Shown here piece after piece: positions 60,315-64,000 of a stretch of DNA of 64,000 nucleotides; position 1 is the stretch's first letter, and each line of letters starts with the position of its first letter. The position numbers and the translations under genes were made by a program. The notes beneath the pieces were generated by a model, which was given only the letters and a program-made list of their open reading frames with translations, was not told the origin of the DNA and did not search any database. The DNA is from Candidatus Baltobacteraceae bacterium (GTDB lineage: Bacteria > Vulcanimicrobiota > Vulcanimicrobiia > Vulcanimicrobiales > Vulcanimicrobiaceae): assembly GCA_036488875.1 (NCBI GenBank), contig DASXGW010000013.1:293281-357280 (forward strand), in the 5' to 3' direction.

Positions 60315-63300
60315 TTAGATTTTCACTTTCACGTTGAAGAAGGCGTTAAAGGGCTGGGTAAGCGAGCTCGATTGGTCGTTGTAGACGCCGAAATACGGCT
60401 CGTACGGATAACGCAGAAACGTCTGCACGTTGTCGCGCGGATTGTACGCGTTACCCACCGGCGGGGAACTCGGACCGCCGTTGAGATCGGTGTAGAGGCA
60501 CACGTTGCTTCCCTTATAGTACGTGAACCCCGTGGTCTGACCGCCGAAGCACGTTTGGATGAGGTTGGCCAGCGTGACCGTCAAGCTGATTCTCGGCGAT
60601 ACGTCGTAGTTGATACGCAGGTGGCCAAGGAGCTGCGCCGGTTCCCGGAAGGAACCCAGTGCATCGAACTGACCGGTGTACGGATCCGGAATCGCGAGCG
60701 CGTCCGACGCGCACGAGTGTGAATCGTACGGCGAGCCGCCTTTGGCGCCAAACGGATAGCGCGGATCGCCGTTGGGCGAACCGGGCAGCACGCCGCAACC
60801 CGCGGCGGGATCGATGCCCGGCATCGTAAGCGGCGCACCGTAACGGTTGCCGGCCGTGAACTGGAATGACGGCGTAATCGACAGTTTGTCGTGCTTCCAG
60901 TTCAGAATCAAGGTCGTAACGTAGGGATAGTTGTACGCGTTTACGCCCGACCCGACGGGACCGGGGAAGATCGAATAGGGGATGTATGCGGCGTTCGGAT
61001 CGTAGAGCGTGAACGCCGGCGAGTTCCAGTACGGGTTCGCTACGTCGCCTTTGGTGCACGACGGATCGGGCGCGCCGCTCGGCGTGTAGCATGGGGCCGC
61101 CGGCAAGTTGTTGGTCGTGTAGCCGCAGACGGGCGAGCCGAACTGCGTCTTACCGAACGAGCCGCCGCCCTTGGCGCATCCTTTGGTGTAGGCATTGTAC
61201 TGCGCGATGCCGGTGTTGATTGGCGTCATCAAGGTCGTGCCATTGGGCAGCGGGCTGTACTTAAACGTCGCATAGGTGTATGCGAACGAAACCTGGCCGG
61301 CGAACCCATTTCGGCTGAAGTCGCCTTTGTCGAACTGGAACTCGAAGCCGCGGGAGGTTTGAGAGCCGGCGTTGAGGCCGGAGACCAAACCCGTCGTGTA
61401 ATTGAGGTAGAAGTTCGAGACTTCGGCCTGCGTCTGACGCAAGAACGGCGAGAGCTTGAACGACATGTCCGTACCGTGGATGTGGTGCTCGAGCGAAAGG
61501 TCGCTATTGAACGAGATCGACGGTGCGACGTCGTGACCGGGCGATCTGAACCCAAGAGCGTAGAACTCGGTCAGCGTATCGGGCAAGTTCTGTTCGAGCG
61601 AGTTGTACTGCACGTACGCCGAGCTCGGCTGCTCGTTGTACTTGCCGTAGCTGGCACGAAGCACCGTATCGGCGTTGAGGGTGTAGGTCGCGCCGATCCG
61701 CGGCTGCACGATGTTATAGTCGAACGAGGCGGGCGTGTTCTGCAGATTAGCGTTGACGTATTGCTTACCGAAGGAGCTGCAAGGCGTTTGCGAGTTGGTG
61801 CTCCAGCCAGTCTTCGGTAGGATTGCCGACCGGTCGACCAACGTGAGCGTCTGCGTGTCGTAGCACGTGTCTTCGTTGAAGGCTTTGAACCAGAAATCGC
61901 GGGCCGCTCCGGTGTCGGTGTTCGGTCCCACGAAGCTGTAGTTGTCTACGCGCACGCCGGCGTTGAGATTGAGTTTATCGCTGGGACGCCACTGGTCGGT
62001 GATCGAGTAGCCGGTAAAGACGGGCTTCACGGTATTGTTCTCGCCGTACGCACCGTTTTCGCCGACGAAGTACGCGCACGGTCCGCTGCCGCACGACAGT
62101 CCGCTCACGTTGCCGGTCGAGCCGCCGCCGTTGAGCCCGACGAACGACGGCAGCCTGCCGTAGCCGTAGGAGACGCCGCTGCCGCCGCCGTCGTAGCACG
62201 TCGTCGCAAACGTGCTCGTGCCGTTGGCTTGGATGCGGTAGCACGTGCCGCTCATGGGATCTTTGGCGTTCACCAATTCGGCAAACGCGTTGCCGTAGTA
62301 GCGGCCGTACGCAAACATCTGCTCGTTGTAAATACGCGCGCCGACGGAGGTCGTGTAGGAGCCCTCGACGTTGAGCAGGTTCTGCGAATTGAGCTGATTG
62401 GCATAGGAGAGGCTTACGCCGCGGGTGTGGTTGTTGATCTCGTAGTCGCCGCTATCGTAGTACGCGTAGTATTGAAGCGTCTCCATCGGGCCGTTTTCGA
62501 TCCAGTCCGAGTAGTACGTGTAGCCGTAGAGCCGCAAGTACGAGCTCGGGCTGAAGTTCTTCTGGTATTGCAGTTTCACGATCGCCTGGCCGTTGAAACC
62601 GCCGTCACGCTGGTAGGTCCCGTCGGGGATCGTTCCGCCCGACCCCTGCTGCCCGGACGACGGATAGAGGTACCGGCCGATCATCGATTGGTAGTTGTTC
62701 GGCAGCAGCGTGCCGACCGGACCGTGATACGAATAGGTGTTGTAATAGTACGGCGGAATCGCGCCGCCCGTGGAGACGAGCCAGTTCGGGAGCCCTTCAT
62801 CGGCGACCGAGCTGGAGAACGTCGTGAAGATTTCGTCGTTGTCGTAGAGCAGCTGAATGTCGTCGCGAAGCCCGTCGTTTTTGTGCGGGACGGCAATGTG
62901 GAAGTTCGTTACGAAGGTGCGATCGGCGATCCCGATCGGATTGGCCGTTCCGAATCCAAACGGACCCAACAGCCAGCCCGGTGAACCGTTAGGCCCCACG
63001 TTCGGCTTTCCGTTGGTGAAGCACGACGGATAGGTCGACGCGTTGATCGGAACGCCGTAGGCGCTCGCGCCGGTGGGACATTGCGCGAGCTGCTGTCCGA
63101 ACTCAGGCGCTAAGGCGGCACCGTTGAACTGATCGACGAGCCGGTGCTCTTGATTGTAGCCGTCGAAACCGGCGTAATACGAGAACGTGCGATCGGGCGT
63201 CGAACCGCCGACCTCCGCTTGAAAATCGTGATAGAACGTCGGCGTTCCCAGCGCGAATCCGGCCGTCGCGTATCCCGGATAGGTTCCGGTCTTGATGACC

Positions 63301-64000
63301 TGATTGACGAAACCGGCTAAGCCCTGCGCCTCGGCGCCCGCCGGCGTTGCGCCGGTATAGACTTGAAGCTCGAGTTGGCCGAGCGACGAGAGCGCGTTCG
63401 ACGGGTAGTTGTCGAAAGCGCGGTTAACCGGAATACCGTCGAACTCATAGCCGACCTCGTACGCGTCGCCGCCGCGCACGTGGACTCCGGAGAGATATCC
63501 GGACTGATTTGAGGGCACGTAAGCGCCCGGTACGCTGGCGATGGCCGAGAACGCGCTGTTGAGATTGCTGCCGCCGCCGAGCGCGCTCACGCGCTCCTGC
63601 TGAGCGGCATTGACCGAATAGAGATCGGCGGTCGTGCCCGAGCGCACCAGATCCGAGGAGCTGCGCGACGTCACGTTTGCGATCGTCTTGAGCGCCTTGC
63701 GCAGCACGAAGGTCAGCGTCTGCTGCGCGTCGGCGAAAACGACCGCGCCGGCGAAACTGACCGAGTCGTAGCCTTGCTTCGCGATCGTCACCGTATACGT
63801 GTCCGGTGCGAGTGAGACGAAAACGAAGTGTCCGCCCGCGTCGGTGTCGGCGGCGACCGTCTGCGACGGGCTAATGACGGTGACTCGCGCGCCGGCGATC
63901 GGCGCGTGGCTCTGCGCGTCGGTGACCGTTCCGCTCAATCCGCCCGTGGTTCCGGCGTAGGCCGGCATCGCGAGTGCGAGCGCCAGAAGAAGGAGAACGA
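60315..64000 (-). CDS. TonB-dependent receptor with carboxypeptidase-regulatory-like domain, 5' end cut off
   Basis: At least 1227 residues. The frame runs through the right edge; an in-window ATG at 63968 would begin in the middle of the signal peptide (VLLLLALALAMPAYA), so the true start is outside. Residues after the signal form a CarboxypepD_reg-like domain (GTVTDAQSHAPIAGARVTV), then a plug (LNSAFSAIASVPGAYV, YLSGVHVRGGDAYEVGYEFD, GIPV) and a large Tyr/Asn-rich beta-barrel (LRASYGKYNEQPSSAYVQYN). It ends FNAFFNVKVKI without a terminal aromatic residue. It is an outer-membrane importer of unknown substrate. Confidence 0.88.
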   Translation of the reverse strand, partial: VLLLLALALAMPAYAGTTGGLSGTVTDAQSHAPIAGARVTVISPSQTVAADTDAGGHFVFVSLAPDTYTVTIAKQGYDSVSFAGAVVFADAQQTLTFVLRKALKTIANVTSRSSSDLVRSGTTADLYSVNAAQQERVSALGGGSNLNSAFSAIASVPGAYVPSNQSGYLSGVHVRGGDAYEVGYEFDGIPVNRAFDNYPSNALSSLGQLELQVYTGATPAGAEAQGLAGFVNQVIKTGTYPGYATAGFALGTPTFYHDFQAEVGGSTPDRTFSYYAGFDGYNQEHRLVDQFNGAALAPEFGQQLAQCPTGASAYGVPINASTYPSCFTNGKPNVGPNGSPGWLLGPFGFGTANPIGIADRTFVTNFHIAVPHKNDGLRDDIQLLYDNDEIFTTFSSSVADEGLPNWLVSTGGAIPPYYYNTYSYHGPVGTLLPNNYQSMIGRYLYPSSGQQGSGGTIPDGTYQRDGGFNGQAIVKLQYQKNFSPSSYLRLYGYTYYSDWIENGPMETLQYYAYYDSGDYEINNHTRGVSLSYANQLNSQNLLNVEGSYTTSVGARIYNEQMFAYGRYYGNAFAELVNAKDPMSGTCYRIQANGTSTFATTCYDGGGSGVSYGYGRLPSFVGLNGGGSTGNVSGLSCGSGPCAYFVGENGAYGENNTVKPVFTGYSITDQWRPSDKLNLNAGVRVDNYSFVGPNTDTGAARDFWFKAFNEDTCYDTQTLTLVDRSAILPKTGWSTNSQTPCSSFGKQYVNANLQNTPASFDYNIVQPRIGATYTLNADTVLRASYGKYNEQPSSAYVQYNSLEQNLPDTLTEFYALGFRSPGHDVAPSISFNSDLSLEHHIHGTDMSFKLSPFLRQTQAEVSNFYLNYTTGLVSGLNAGSQTSRGFEFQFDKGDFSRNGFAGQVSFAYTYATFKYSPLPNGTTLMTPINTGIAQYNAYTKGCAKGGGSFGKTQFGSPVCGYTTNNLPAAPCYTPSGAPDPSCTKGDVANPYWNSPAFTLYDPNAAYIPYSIFPGPVGSGVNAYNYPYVTTLILNWKHDKLSITPSFQFTAGNRYGAPLTMPGIDPAAGCGVLPGSPNGDPRYPFGAKGGSPYDSHSCASDALAIPDPYTGQFDALGSFREPAQLLGHLRINYDVSPRISLTVTLANLIQTCFGGQTTGFTYYKGSNVCLYTDLNGGPSSPPVGNAYNPRDNVQTFLRYPYEPYFGVYNDQSSSLTQPFNAFFNVKVKI

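Noticed and set aside
59411-61820. Long forward frames opposite the oxidoreductase and the TonB-dependent receptor
   Set aside because: No motifs; codon composition is the mirror of the real genes.

Overview
The window is a GC-rich (roughly 60-65% by eye), densely coded bacterial chromosome segment of about 65 genes. It has no rRNA, tRNA, CRISPR array, insertion sequence or prophage that I can see, and no stretch longer than 300 bases without a gene (the longest gap, 26826-26962, is 137 bases). Coding habits are distinctive: frequent GTG and TTG starts, many ATGA, GTGA and TAATG stop/start overlaps, many lipoproteins, and convergent genes whose 3' ends often overlap. A TonB protein and a TonB-dependent receptor imply an outer membrane. 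Together with the mix of gene families this suggests a heterotrophic diderm from a poorly cultured phylum. Candidatus Eremiobacterota (WPS-2) is my best guess, but it is inference only, because no marker gene is present.

Layout. 1-7000: cupin fragment, a TPR protein, and a run of exported lipoproteins (sedolisin protease, unknown lipoprotein, Vgb-like propeller). 7000-21500: MocR regulator coupled to a quinone oxidoreductase; a pair of overlapping genes carrying three copies of one extracellular-type domain; RsbW-like kinase, HAD phosphatase, exported proteins; amine oxidase, Fpg/Nei glycosylase, alpha/beta hydrolase and S9 peptidase. 21600-25000: a BlaI / M56 (BlaR1-like) / secreted-repeat-protein operon with a readable promoter and two operators. 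25000-38000: DHA2 efflux pump with divergent XRE regulator, two STAS proteins, a membrane-tethered GAF-STAND-TPR protein, a two-component system, a broken GNAT remnant, XapX mini-protein, and assorted oxidoreductases. 38000-45600: DUF5996, YjbQ, PQQ-type propeller, DUF190 plus fluoride channel, PfkB kinase, proline dehydrogenase, DHDPS-family lyase, patatin.

45600-52900 is a reverse-strand operon: tonB, a 55-residue ORF, galK, an SGNH-MBOAT fusion acyltransferase, galT and a GH35 beta-galactosidase. It joins release and Leloir-type phosphorylation of galactose to a surface O-acyltransferase. 52900-64000 holds VIT1-family and DUF318-type metal transporters, a Gly/Tyr repeat protein, a GH16 glucanase, an OGFr-domain protein, a CapA-like phosphatase, a PYROXD2-like oxidoreductase and a large TonB-dependent receptor that runs off the right edge.

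The strongest candidate for an undescribed system is the BlaI-M56 operon (22001-24992). Its sensor-protease and its secreted partner each end in exactly five copies of the same 28-29-residue repeat, predicted to lie outside the cytoplasmic membrane. Other candidates are the SGNH-MBOAT protein inside a galactose operon, the membrane-anchored STAND protein that lacks a DNA-binding domain, and the triplicated domain at 9361-11461.
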